Below are positions 40,247-47,950 of a stretch of 64,000 nt of DNA, piece after piece (position 1 is the stretch's first letter; each line of letters begins with the position of its first letter). The translations under genes were made by a program, and so were the position numbers. The stretch is taken from the NCBI RefSeq assembly GCF_026017845.1, contig NZ_CP100416.1, positions 1,780,985 through 1,844,984 of the forward strand. Direction: 5' to 3'. Source of the stretch: Amycolatopsis mediterranei. Its GTDB lineage: Bacteria > Actinomycetota > Actinomycetes > Mycobacteriales > Pseudonocardiaceae. The notes beneath the pieces are model-generated. The model worked only from the letters and a program-made list of their open reading frames with translations. It was not told the origin of the DNA and made no database searches.

Positions 40247-41026
40247 GTGGGAGAGTTCGTAACCCTCGAGGTCAAGGACGGGGTCGGCACCATCCGGCTC
40301 GACCGCCCGCCGGTCAACGCCCTGAACGCCCAGGTCACCGCCGAGCTCGCCGAGCTGGCGAAGGAGGTCTCCGAGCGTGACGACGTCCGCGCGGTGATCC
40401 TCTACGGCGGCGAGAAGACCTTCGCCGGCGGCGCGGACATCAAGGAGATGGCCACCCGCACGTACCCGGAGATCGCGAAGTTCGGCGCGACCCTCACCGG
40501 CACCCTCGCGGCCATCGCGAACATCCCGAAGCCGGTCGTCGCGGCCATCACCGGCTACGCCCTCGGTGGCGGCCTCGAACTGGCGCTGACCGCGGACCGC
40601 CGGATCGCCGGCGACAACGTCAAGGTCGGCCAGCCCGAGATCCAGCTCGGCGTCATCCCCGGCGCGGGCGGCACCCAGCGCCTGGCCCGGCTGATCGGGC
40701 CGAGCAAGACCAAGGACATCGTCTACACCGGACGGTTCGTCAAGGCCGAAGAGGCTCTGCAGCTGGGGATCGTCGACCAGGTCGTCGCCCCGGACGACGT
40801 CTACGCGGCCGCGCACAAGTGGGCGTCCCAGTTCGCCAACGGCCCGGCCGTGGCGCTGCGCGCGGCGAAGGCGGCCATCGACGGCGGCCTCGACACCGAC
40901 CTGGCGAACGGGCTCAAGCTCGAGTCGCACCTGTTCGCCGCCCTGTGGGCGACCGAAGACCAGCAGAACGGCATGAAGTCGTTCATCGAAAACGGGCCCG
41001 GCAAGGCCACTTTCGAAGGGAAATGA
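40247..41026 (+). CDS. Enoyl-CoA hydratase/isomerase
   Basis: A 259-aa crotonase that hydrates 2-enoyl-CoA in fatty-acid oxidation. Oxyanion-hole motifs FAGGADIKEM and the catalytic acids in PEIQLGVIPGAGGTQRLARLIG (both Glu of the standard pair can be matched) are intact. GTG start after GAGGAGGAG. It is followed after 4 bp by a methyltransferase. Confidence 0.95.
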   Translation: MGEFVTLEVKDGVGTIRLDRPPVNALNAQVTAELAELAKEVSERDDVRAVILYGGEKTFAGGADIKEMATRTYPEIAKFGATLTGTLAAIANIPKPVVAAITGYALGGGLELALTADRRIAGDNVKVGQPEIQLGVIPGAGGTQRLARLIGPSKTKDIVYTGRFVKAEEALQLGIVDQVVAPDDVYAAAHKWASQFANGPAVALRAAKAAIDGGLDTDLANGLKLESHLFAALWATEDQQNGMKSFIENGPGKATFEGK

Positions 41027-41030
41027 CGCC

Positions 41031-41996
41031 TTGACCGACGTGAACGACCCGGCGCCGAACCCGCACGCGACCGCCGAAGAGGTCCAGGCCGCCTACGCCG
41101 ACCCCAAGCTCGCGAACGTGCTCTACCACGACTGGGAAGCCGGCACCTACGACGAGAAGTGGTCGATCTCGTACGACGAGCGCTGCATCTCCTACGCCAC
41201 CGACGTGTTCAACGCCGTCGCGGGCGAGGACGGCCAGCCCTACCAGCACGCGATGGAGCTGGGCAGCGGCACCGGCTTCTTCCTGCTGAACCTGATGCAG
41301 GGCGGCGTTGCCAAGAAGGGCTCGGTCACCGACCTCTCGCCCGGCATGGTCCAGGTCGCGCTGCGCAACGCCGAGAAGCTCGGCCTCGACGTCGACGGCC
41401 GGGTCGCCGACGCCGAGCGCATCCCCTACGACGACAACACCTTCGACCTGGTGGTCGGGCACGCGGTGCTGCACCACATCCCGGACGTCCAGGCGGCGTT
41501 CCGCGAGGTGCTGCGCGTGCTCAAGCCGGGCGGCCGGTTCGTCTTCGCCGGCGAGCCGACCAAGATCGGCGATTTCTACGCCCGCAAGCTCGGCCAGTTC
41601 ACCTGGTTCCTGACGACCCGGGTGACGAAGCTGCCGGTGCTGAGCGGCTGGCGGCGTCCGCAGTCCGAACTGGACGAGTCGTCGCGCGCCGCCGCGCTCG
41701 AAGCCGTGGTCGACATCCACACCTTCGACCCGTCGGAGCTGGAGGCGTGGGCCCGCGGGGCCGGCGCCCAGGACGTCCGCGCGGTCACCGAGGAGTTCGC
41801 CGCCGCGCTCGCGGGCTGGCCGATCCGGACGTTCGAGGCCGCGGTGCCTGCCGAGAAGCTCACCGTGCGCTGGCGGCTGTTCGCCTACCACCTGTGGCTG
41901 CGGCTGTCCGCCGTGGACAAGAAGGTGCTGGCGAAGATCCTGCCGCGCGAGCTGTTCTACAACGTCATGATCACCGGGACCAAGCGGCCGTCCTGA
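41031..41996 (+). CDS. Class I SAM-dependent methyltransferase
   Basis: A 321-aa methyltransferase: SAM motif AMELGSGTGFFLLNLM, acidic residue in GLDVDGRVADAERIPY, and VVGHAVLHHIPDVQAAFREVLRVLKPGG. The C-terminal ~130 residues are helical (LTVRWRLFAYHLWLRLS) and not assigned. TTG 41031 starts four bases after the hydratase stop; a GTG at 41040 is an alternative. Substrate unknown. Confidence 0.88.
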   Translation: MTDVNDPAPNPHATAEEVQAAYADPKLANVLYHDWEAGTYDEKWSISYDERCISYATDVFNAVAGEDGQPYQHAMELGSGTGFFLLNLMQGGVAKKGSVTDLSPGMVQVALRNAEKLGLDVDGRVADAERIPYDDNTFDLVVGHAVLHHIPDVQAAFREVLRVLKPGGRFVFAGEPTKIGDFYARKLGQFTWFLTTRVTKLPVLSGWRRPQSELDESSRAAALEAVVDIHTFDPSELEAWARGAGAQDVRAVTEEFAAALAGWPIRTFEAAVPAEKLTVRWRLFAYHLWLRLSAVDKKVLAKILPRELFYNVMITGTKRPS

Positions 41997-41997
41997 A

Positions 41998-43158
41998 TTG
42001 GGATATTCGTTCAGCCTCGGCGACGTCGCCTACCTGCGTTCCGGCGCGGGAGTGGCGGCGCTCGCCGAGGTCTCGGTGCTGCCGCTGACCGACCGGATCG
42101 CGTCCGTCGCCGCGGTGCGCCGCCTGGTCGGCGAGGAACGCGCGAGCGCGGTGCTGGAAACCGTGCTGCTGCGCCGCAAGGCCGTGTCCAAAGTGGATTC
42201 GGACGGCTGGCTGTTCACCTCGGACGCGCTCCAGCAGGCGAGCGCCACGCCGGTCGCGCGGCACCGGGCGGCACGGCTGGCCGGGCTCGACGTCCACGAC
42301 GTCACCTGCTCGGTGGGAGCCGACCTCGTCGAAATCGCCCGGGTGGCGCGGCACGCGCTGGGGTCCGATCTGGACCCGGTGCGGCTGGAGATGGCCCGGC
42401 ACAACGGAACCACCGCGGGTGTCGCGTTCGGACTCGCGCGCGCCGACGCCTTGCGTCCGGTCAGCCGGTCCGGAGTCGTCGTCGCCGATCCGGCGCGGCG
42501 CGACTCCGCCGGGCGCCGGGCGTGGAAACCCGCCGACTTCGCCCCGCCCCTGGACGGGCTGATCGAGGCCTACCCGGGGCGTCCGCTGGCGATCAAGTGC
42601 GCTCCCGGCCTCGACTTCGCGCTCACGCCGTGGGCGGAGGAGGTCGAACTGGTGTCCCTGGACGGCCAGGTGCGTGAATCCTGCCTCTGGCGCGGCCTGG
42701 GCACCGGCGTCACCCGCCGGGCGACCGTGCTGCGCTCGGACGGGACACAGTGGACGGTCACCGACGCCGAACCGGACGAACTGCCCGCGCACGAGCCGGG
42801 GGAGTGGATCGTCGACCCCGACGGCGCCGTCGTCCGGGCCGGGCTGGTCCGCCACTACGCCGCGCGCCACGGCCTGTGGCAGCTGGACGAACGCATCGCG
42901 TACCTGACCGGTGACACCCCGCCACCGGGGGTGCGGGCGTTCCGCGTCCTGGAGCACGGGCCGTACACCGAGAAGGCGTTGAAGGCCGTTCTCAAGCGGC
43001 ACGACATCGGGCGGCTGGAAATCCTGGTGCGAGGCCTCGACGTCGACCCGGACGCGCTGCGGCGGCGCCTGAAACCCCGTGGCGGCGCGGAGGCGTCGGT
43101 GGTGCTCACGCGGATCGGGCGGTCACCCGTCGCCTTCCTCTGCCGTGCCGAGAGGTGA
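41998..43158 (+). CDS. THUMP-like domain methyltransferase
   Basis: A 386-aa class I methyltransferase-fold protein with a THUMP-like C-terminal domain. Features: DVTCSVGADLVEIARVARHALGSDLDPVRLEMARHN (SAM-binding), VVVADPARRDSAGRR (NPPY-like position DPAR) and a C-terminal FRVLEHGPYTEKALKAVLKRHDIGRLEILVRGLDVDPDALRR THUMP-like part. A tRNA/RNA substrate is possible, unproven. TTG start one base after the previous stop. Confidence 0.88.
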   Translation: MGYSFSLGDVAYLRSGAGVAALAEVSVLPLTDRIASVAAVRRLVGEERASAVLETVLLRRKAVSKVDSDGWLFTSDALQQASATPVARHRAARLAGLDVHDVTCSVGADLVEIARVARHALGSDLDPVRLEMARHNGTTAGVAFGLARADALRPVSRSGVVVADPARRDSAGRRAWKPADFAPPLDGLIEAYPGRPLAIKCAPGLDFALTPWAEEVELVSLDGQVRESCLWRGLGTGVTRRATVLRSDGTQWTVTDAEPDELPAHEPGEWIVDPDGAVVRAGLVRHYAARHGLWQLDERIAYLTGDTPPPGVRAFRVLEHGPYTEKALKAVLKRHDIGRLEILVRGLDVDPDALRRRLKPRGGAEASVVLTRIGRSPVAFLCRAER

Positions 43159-43244
43159 ACCCGAGGTGCTACCGGCCCTGATCGCGGAATAACCACCGCT
43201 TCCGGTGTGCTGCTGTCTGTACAAAGGACTCTTAGGGAGCTGAA

Positions 43245-43622
43245 ATGGCGAAGCAGGTTCTGCAGCCCGGCCCGGACCACCCGATCACCGTCGAGCCGAC
43301 GAAGGCGCGCGTGGTGGTCAAGGCGGGTGGCCGCGTGATCGCGGACAGCCGCAACGCGCTCACCCTGCAGGAATCCACCTACCCGGCGGTCCAGTACATC
43401 CCGCTGGCGGACGTCGACTCCGGGGTGCTGGAGCGGACCGACCACGAGACGTACTGCCCGTACAAGGGCGAGGCCGGCTACTACTCGCTGAGCGTGGGCG
43501 ACGTCAAGGGCGAGAACTCGGTCTGGACGTACGAGAAGCCGTACGACGCGGTCGCGCCGATCAAGGACCACGTCGCGTTCTACCCGAACGTCGTGGACTC
43601 GATCGAGCTGATCGAGGACTGA
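43245..43622 (+). CDS. DUF427 protein
   Basis: A 125-aa beta-rich protein of DUF427 with hallmark regions ARVVVKAGGRVIADSRNALTLQE, TYCPYKGEAGYYSL and AFYPNVVDSIELIED. The TYCPYKG motif is the family signature; function unknown. TTAGGGAGC lies before the ATG. It ends two bases before a LysR gene with a CTG start. Confidence 0.92.
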   Translation: MAKQVLQPGPDHPITVEPTKARVVVKAGGRVIADSRNALTLQESTYPAVQYIPLADVDSGVLERTDHETYCPYKGEAGYYSLSVGDVKGENSVWTYEKPYDAVAPIKDHVAFYPNVVDSIELIED

Positions 43623-43623
43623 G

Positions 43624-44469
43624 CTGGACCTCGACCTGCTGCGCACGTTCCTGGCCGTCCACCGGGCCGGCTCGCTGACCGGCGCGGCACCGTCGCTGGG
43701 ACTGTCCCAGCCGACGGTGACCGCGCAGGTCAGGGCCTTGGAGGACCAGCTCGGCCAGCAGTTGTTCGTCCGGCGCGCCCGCGGCGTGACCCCGACGTCG
43801 GTGGCCGACGAGCTGGCCGCCCGGATCGCCCCGCACATCGACGCGCTCACCGGCGTCGTCGCGGCGCAGCCCGAGCCGTTCGCGGCTCCGGTGCACCTGG
43901 CCGGGCCCGCCGAGCTGACCACGGCCCGGGTCCTGCCCGCGCTGGCCGGCCTGGTGGCGTGCGGGCTCGAGCTGCGGGTGACGTTCGGCCTGGCCGACGA
44001 CCTGCTGGCGGGGCTCGCCCAGCGGCGTTTCGACCTGGTCGTCTCGACGATCCGGCCCCGCGGCCGCGGCTTCACGGCCACCCCGCTGACCGACGAGGAG
44101 TTCGTCCTGGTCGGCCCCCGCGGCTTCACCGGTGATCCCCGGACGGCGCCGCTGGTGGCCTACGCCGAGGACCTGCCGATCATCCGCCGTTACTGGCGTT
44201 CGGTCCTGGGCACGCGTCCGTCCGCCGGGCCCGCGGTCGTCGTCCCGGACCTGCGCGGAGTCCTGGCCGGTGTGCTGGCGGGCTTCGGCGTCAGCGTGCT
44301 GCCGCGGTACCTCTGCGCGGCGGAACTGGCGTCGGGGGAGCTGATCGCGCTCCTCGAGCCGGCGGAGCCACCGATCAACACGCTGTTCGCGGTCACCCGA
44401 ACGGAGCCCTGCCGGCCGGGGCCCGCGGCGGTGCGGGACGCACTGCTCGCGGACGCCGCCCGGTGGTGA
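43624..44469 (+). CDS. LysR-family regulator with CTG start
   Basis: A 281-aa LysR regulator. The complete helix-turn-helix LDLDLLRTFLAVHRAG and SLTGAAPSLGLSQPTVTAQVRALEDQLG runs from 43624, but no ATG, GTG or TTG exists between the in-frame stop at 43609 and the GTG at 43717, which would remove half of the DNA-binding helix. A CTG at 43624 with GAGG six bases upstream is the only good start. The rest is a standard LysR effector domain. It is probably coupled to DUF427. Confidence 0.82.
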   Translation: MDLDLLRTFLAVHRAGSLTGAAPSLGLSQPTVTAQVRALEDQLGQQLFVRRARGVTPTSVADELAARIAPHIDALTGVVAAQPEPFAAPVHLAGPAELTTARVLPALAGLVACGLELRVTFGLADDLLAGLAQRRFDLVVSTIRPRGRGFTATPLTDEEFVLVGPRGFTGDPRTAPLVAYAEDLPIIRRYWRSVLGTRPSAGPAVVVPDLRGVLAGVLAGFGVSVLPRYLCAAELASGELIALLEPAEPPINTLFAVTRTEPCRPGPAAVRDALLADAARW

Positions 44470-44470
44470 C

Positions 44471-45427
44471 TCAGCCGGTGTAGCCGGCGAAGATCTTCGC
44501 GAACTCGTACTTCGCCTGCGGCACGTTGGTGCACTTGTAGAGCGCGCCGGTGCACGCGTTGGCGTCGCGGCCGGCTTCCCAGAACGACAGCATGCCCAGG
44601 TGGACGGTCTTGGCGAAGGCCACCAGCGCCTTGGCGTCCTTCTGGTAGAAGATCTCGTTCTGCGAGTCGTTGACGCCGATCATCGGGGTGACGCCGACCT
44701 TCTTCCACGCCGCCGCGTCGCTCAGCCCGTAGAGCGACTTGAGCTGCGCCTGGGTCGCCTTGGCCGCCGAGATCGCCTTCGCGCCCTGGTCACCGGCGCC
44801 CTGGTAGTAGTCCATCGCCATGATGTTGACCAGATCCAGGTTCACCCCGGCGCTCTTGGCGGCCTTGACGACGTTGAGCCCGTTGGCGTCGAGGCCGGTG
44901 GGCAGCACCGGCAGGGTCAGCGAAATCTTCAGCCCGGGGTTGGCGTTCTGCAGCGTCTTCAGGGCCTGGGATCGGCGTGCGATCGACGCCGGGTCCGCGA
45001 CCGCCGCGCCTTCGATGTCGAAGTCGGCGTACTTCAGGCCGTAGGCCTTGACGACGGCGTCGTATTCGGCCGCGACCTGCGCGGACGTGCTGCACGCCTG
45101 CGCCAGCTCGATGCCGGACGCGCCGCCGAAGGAGATCTTGACGTCCCCGCCGGCGTTGCGGATCTTGGCGATCTCCTCCTTCTGCCACGCCGTGCGCGGG
45201 TCGTAGGCGCCGAACCAGCTGGCCTTGCAGCCGTACGAGTTGACGAACGCGAGCGTGAAGCCCTTGACGCCGCTCGCGGCCGACATCGCCGACAGGCTGG
45301 GCGTCGGCCAGGCACCCATGTCGACATAGGGACCGACCGGGATCGGCGAGCCGGCCGCGGCATCGGCGACCCCGGTGCTCAGCAAGGTGGCGCCGACCAC
45401 GACGGCCAGCAGGGAACGGAGACGCAT
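44471..45427 (-). CDS. Secreted GH18 chitinase
   Basis: A 318-aa secreted chitinase. MRLRSLLAVVVGATLLSTGVADAAAG is a signal peptide; ATG 45427 has CGTGGAGGTT upstream. The GH18 core shows YVDMGAW, SFGGASGIEL and the catalytic motif LKYADFDIEG (DxDxE with Glu acid). There is no carbohydrate-binding module. Two DasR-type boxes lie 45-75 bp upstream, implying N-acetylglucosamine control. It converges, two bases apart, on the LysR gene. Confidence 0.92.
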   Translation of the reverse strand: MRLRSLLAVVVGATLLSTGVADAAAGSPIPVGPYVDMGAWPTPSLSAMSAASGVKGFTLAFVNSYGCKASWFGAYDPRTAWQKEEIAKIRNAGGDVKISFGGASGIELAQACSTSAQVAAEYDAVVKAYGLKYADFDIEGAAVADPASIARRSQALKTLQNANPGLKISLTLPVLPTGLDANGLNVVKAAKSAGVNLDLVNIMAMDYYQGAGDQGAKAISAAKATQAQLKSLYGLSDAAAWKKVGVTPMIGVNDSQNEIFYQKDAKALVAFAKTVHLGMLSFWEAGRDANACTGALYKCTNVPQAKYEFAKIFAGYTG

Positions 45428-45469
45428 GGGAACCTCCACGACTCGAAGCGCGGCGGCGGACCTGTCCCT

Positions 45470-45485
45470 ATTGGTATAGACCATT
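45470..45485. promoter_or_regulatory. DasR-like (dre) site upstream of chitinase
   Basis: ATTGGTATAGACCATT matches 13 of 16 positions of the dre consensus bound by the GntR-type N-acetylglucosamine regulator DasR. It lies about 43 bp before the chitinase start. Confidence 0.7.
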
Positions 45486-45488
45486 TAC

Positions 45489-45504
45489 GGTGGTGTGGAC
45501 CATC
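45489..45504. promoter_or_regulatory. Second, weaker dre-like site
   Basis: GGTGGTGTGGACCATC matches 11 of 16 dre positions and forms a direct repeat with the first site (TGGTATAGACCA / TGGTGTGGACCA, 19 bp apart), the arrangement of chitinase promoters in streptomycetes. Confidence 0.45.
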
Positions 45505-45538
45505 GGCCGAACGGGCTACCCCGGTCACGGTGCGTGGC

Positions 45539-46234
45539 TCAGGCTCCCCGCGCGGCGGCGGCCCGGCCTCGGCCTCGCCCTCGGCCGAGCCAGAATTCGG
45601 CGGCCAGCAGCGGGAGCACCCAGCCGGTCCACGTGGTGATCCCGGCGATCGCCTGGCCCAGCGCCAGTTCGCTGCCGCCGAACGTCGTGTCCAGCTGCGG
45701 CGTCAGCACCATCGCCCAGACCACGCCCCAGATCCGGTTGCTGATGATCGACATGCACAGCGCGAAGCTGCGGACCATCCACCGGCGGTGCTCGCCGAAC
45801 CGGCGCGCCCGCGCCATCCGGTAGCCCTGCACGGTGCAGCCGAACCAGAGCGTCGCGAGCAGGACGTTCGACACGGCCCCGACCGGGCCGAACGGCGCCG
45901 CGAGCGCGATGGCGAAACCGGCGACCGACGCCGGGATCGCCCCGGCGAAGACGTACACACGCCCGGTGCGGCGGTGCACCGCCGGGTGCTTCTGCCGCAG
46001 CCAGGGCCAGATCTGCAGTGCGCAGGTCACCATGGCGAGGGTCGCGAAGCCGATGTGCGTGACGAGCACCGGGTAGTACCAGCCGGTCGGGGCCGGGATT
46101 CGCGACCGCGCGGGATCGAGCCCGAGGTAGGGCGGCAGTGAGAACACCAGGAAGGCGGTGACGAGCAGCCCCAGCGGGAACACCCACGGGCGGCGCAGCC
46201 ACGGCTTCGGGCGGCGGACTTCGGTCGTCGTCAT
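45539..46234 (-). CDS. DUF2306-like multi-pass membrane protein
   Basis: A 231-aa membrane protein with about six hydrophobic helices, including GWYYPVLVTHIGFATLAMVTCALQIWP, RTGRVYVFAGAIPASVAGFAIALAA and GEHRRWMVRSFALCMSIISNRIW, typical of DUF2306. The RxHRRxGRVY stretch is characteristic. Function unknown. It is divergent from the GntR-TetR regulator. Confidence 0.85.
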   Translation of the reverse strand: MTTTEVRRPKPWLRRPWVFPLGLLVTAFLVFSLPPYLGLDPARSRIPAPTGWYYPVLVTHIGFATLAMVTCALQIWPWLRQKHPAVHRRTGRVYVFAGAIPASVAGFAIALAAPFGPVGAVSNVLLATLWFGCTVQGYRMARARRFGEHRRWMVRSFALCMSIISNRIWGVVWAMVLTPQLDTTFGGSELALGQAIAGITTWTGWVLPLLAAEFWLGRGRGRGRAAAARGA

Positions 46235-46251
46235 GGTTCCCCCTGTTTCGT

Positions 46252-46288
46252 ACGGTGTATTCGAACCGTATTTCCACGGTGTTCGAAC
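46252..46288. promoter_or_regulatory. Repeated TTCGAAC operator region
   Basis: ACGGTG(TA)TTCGAAC at 46252-46266 and ACGGTGTTCGAAC at 46276-46288 form direct repeats 24 bp apart. A perfect TACGGT/ACCGTA pair (46251-46256, 46265-46270) is embedded. It lies between divergent DUF2306 and GntR-TetR genes. Confidence 0.55.
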
Positions 46289-46371
46289 GACAATCCTTGC
46301 TGCCGAAGCTGGGGGAGTACCCTGAAACCGTTCTAGGTTTGGTCGGTAAGTGTTCTAGTACGGAGTTCTCG

Positions 46372-47259
46372 GTGGCCGAGGCGCCCTACCTGCGGATCGC
46401 GGCGGACCTGCGCCGCCGGATCGGCGCGGGTGAGCTGCGGCCGGGCGACCGCGTCCCGTCGACCCGGGCGCTGGTCCGCGAGTGGGGTGTCGCGATGGCG
46501 ACCGCGGCGAAGGCCCTCTCCGTGCTGGGCGAGCAGGGCTGGGTGCGCGCGGTGCCGGGCAGCGGCACGGTCGTCGCCGACCGGACGCCGGCCAAGCCGC
46601 CGCTGGGCCGTGCCGCGCTGGTGCGCGCGGCCATCGCGTTGGCCGACGCCGAAGGCCTCGCCGCGCTGTCGATGCGGCGGCTGGCGGCCGAGCTGGGTGT
46701 CGGCCCGATGGCGCTGTACCGGCACGTGCCGGACAAGGACGAGCTGCTCAGGCTGATGGCCGACGTCGCGCTCGGGGAGGCGGAGCTGCCGGAGCCGGGC
46801 CCGGCGCGGTGGCGGCCGCGTCTCGAACTGGCGGCCCTCGCGCAGTGGCGGGCGTACCGCCGTCACCCGTGGCTGGCGCCGATCCTGCTCAATTCCCTGG
46901 TCCGCCCGCCGGTGCTGGCGGCGGGTTTCCGGCTGGTCGACTGGTCGCTGCGGGCGCTGGCCGGCACCGGTTTGAAGCGCCGGGTGAAGCTGCAGGTGAT
47001 CATGACGCTCAACGGCTGGGTCGGCGGCCTGGCCGTGAGCAACGCGTTCGAGGTCCAGGCGGAGCAGGACACGGGCATCACGGGCGACCAGCGCCTGGAG
47101 GCCGACATGGCGCTGCTGACGCAGTTTCTCGAATCGGGCCGGTTCCCGGCGCTGGCCGAGGTGATGACCGGTGTCGAGGACGTCGACCTCGACGAGGCGT
47201 TCGAGTTCGGGTTGCGCCGCCAGCTCGACGGGATCGCCGTGCTGCTGGGCGAACACTAG
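46372..47259 (+). CDS. GntR-TetR fusion transcriptional regulator
   Basis: A 295-aa regulator. Residues 1-75 form a GntR winged helix (YLRIAADLRRRIGAGELRPGDRVPSTRALVREWGVAMATAAKALSVLGEQGWVRAVPGSGTVV); residues about 80-140 are a complete TetR helix-turn-helix (AIALADAEGLAALSMRRLAAELGVGPMALYRHVPDKDELL) followed by a TetR C-terminal ligand domain. Two DNA-binding domains in one chain is a recurrent actinobacterial type. The GTG at 46372 (VAEAPYLR) is chosen to begin the GntR domain; longer forms are possible. Confidence 0.88.
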   Translation: MAEAPYLRIAADLRRRIGAGELRPGDRVPSTRALVREWGVAMATAAKALSVLGEQGWVRAVPGSGTVVADRTPAKPPLGRAALVRAAIALADAEGLAALSMRRLAAELGVGPMALYRHVPDKDELLRLMADVALGEAELPEPGPARWRPRLELAALAQWRAYRRHPWLAPILLNSLVRPPVLAAGFRLVDWSLRALAGTGLKRRVKLQVIMTLNGWVGGLAVSNAFEVQAEQDTGITGDQRLEADMALLTQFLESGRFPALAEVMTGVEDVDLDEAFEFGLRRQLDGIAVLLGEH

Positions 47260-47269
47260 ACTGGCAGCG

Positions 47270-47791
47270 GTGCTGATCACCACGGAAAGGCTCACGCTGC
47301 ACGCGTGGTCCGAAGCGTGTTTCGCCGGTTTGTTCGCGTTGGCCCAGCTGCCCGAGACGGTCCGTTATGTGGGAACGGGTGTGCGGTGGAGCCGCGCGTA
47401 CACGCTGGCCAAGCACCGGGCAACGCTCGCCCACTGGACCGAACACGGCTTCGGCTGGTTCGCGGTATCGGCGACGCCGGGTTCGTTCGACGGAGTGGTC
47501 TCCTTGGTCCGCCGCACTGCGATGGAGTCGGGCCTCGGCCGGCCGGCGGTGGAGATGGGCTGGTGGATAGCGCCCTCGGCCTGGGGCCGCGGCTACGCAA
47601 CGGAAGCGACGACGGCGGTCCGCGACCGCGCGTTCGCCTCGGCCTGGGCGGACCGGTTGCTGGCGGTGTACGAGCCGGCGAACAAGCCGTCGGCTCGGGT
47701 GGTGGAGAAGCTCGGGTTCACGGTGCACAGCAAGTTCGTGCTGGACGGCCGGGTGGAGCAGCGGGCAGTCCTGGAACGCCCGCACTCCTGA
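47270..47791 (+). CDS. GNAT acetyltransferase (RimJ/RimL-like)
   Basis: A 173-aa N-acetyltransferase. RLTLHAW start, VEMGWWIAPSAWGRGYATEATTAVRDRAFA (acetyl-CoA-binding Q/R-x-x-G-x-G/A) and YEPANKPSARVVEKLGF (C-terminal motif with N..S..VxEKLG) are typical. GTG start at 47270, 10 bp after the regulator stop. Substrate unknown. Confidence 0.9.
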   Translation: MLITTERLTLHAWSEACFAGLFALAQLPETVRYVGTGVRWSRAYTLAKHRATLAHWTEHGFGWFAVSATPGSFDGVVSLVRRTAMESGLGRPAVEMGWWIAPSAWGRGYATEATTAVRDRAFASAWADRLLAVYEPANKPSARVVEKLGFTVHSKFVLDGRVEQRAVLERPHS

Positions 47792-47803
47792 GCGCGAAGC
47801 TGG

Positions 47804-47833
47804 TTGTCCACAGCCTGGCCGCGTTGTGGAGAA
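47804..47833. promoter_or_regulatory. DnaA-box-like inverted repeat
   Basis: TTGTCCACA (47804-47812), an exact actinobacterial DnaA box, faces TGTGGAGAA (47825-47833, one mismatch to the complement). It is a single pair in the gap after the acetyltransferase gene; no origin features surround it. Confidence 0.4.
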
Positions 47834-47950
47834 CCGGGTCGCTCGCCGGCCATTTTCGGGAGTTTGTCGCACCCCACCGATAGACTGGACTTGGGGACGC
47901 CCCCCAGGGAAGGGCGGGGGGAGTTTGCGGCCCCGCCCCTGCCACTCCAG

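Noticed and set aside
43561-43720. Frameshifted or truncated LysR pseudogene
   Set aside because: The whole helix-turn-helix is in frame from 43624 with a good ribosome site, so a CTG start explains it better.
47804-47833. Replication origin
   Set aside because: Just one DnaA-box pair; no dnaA/dnaN genes or box cluster.
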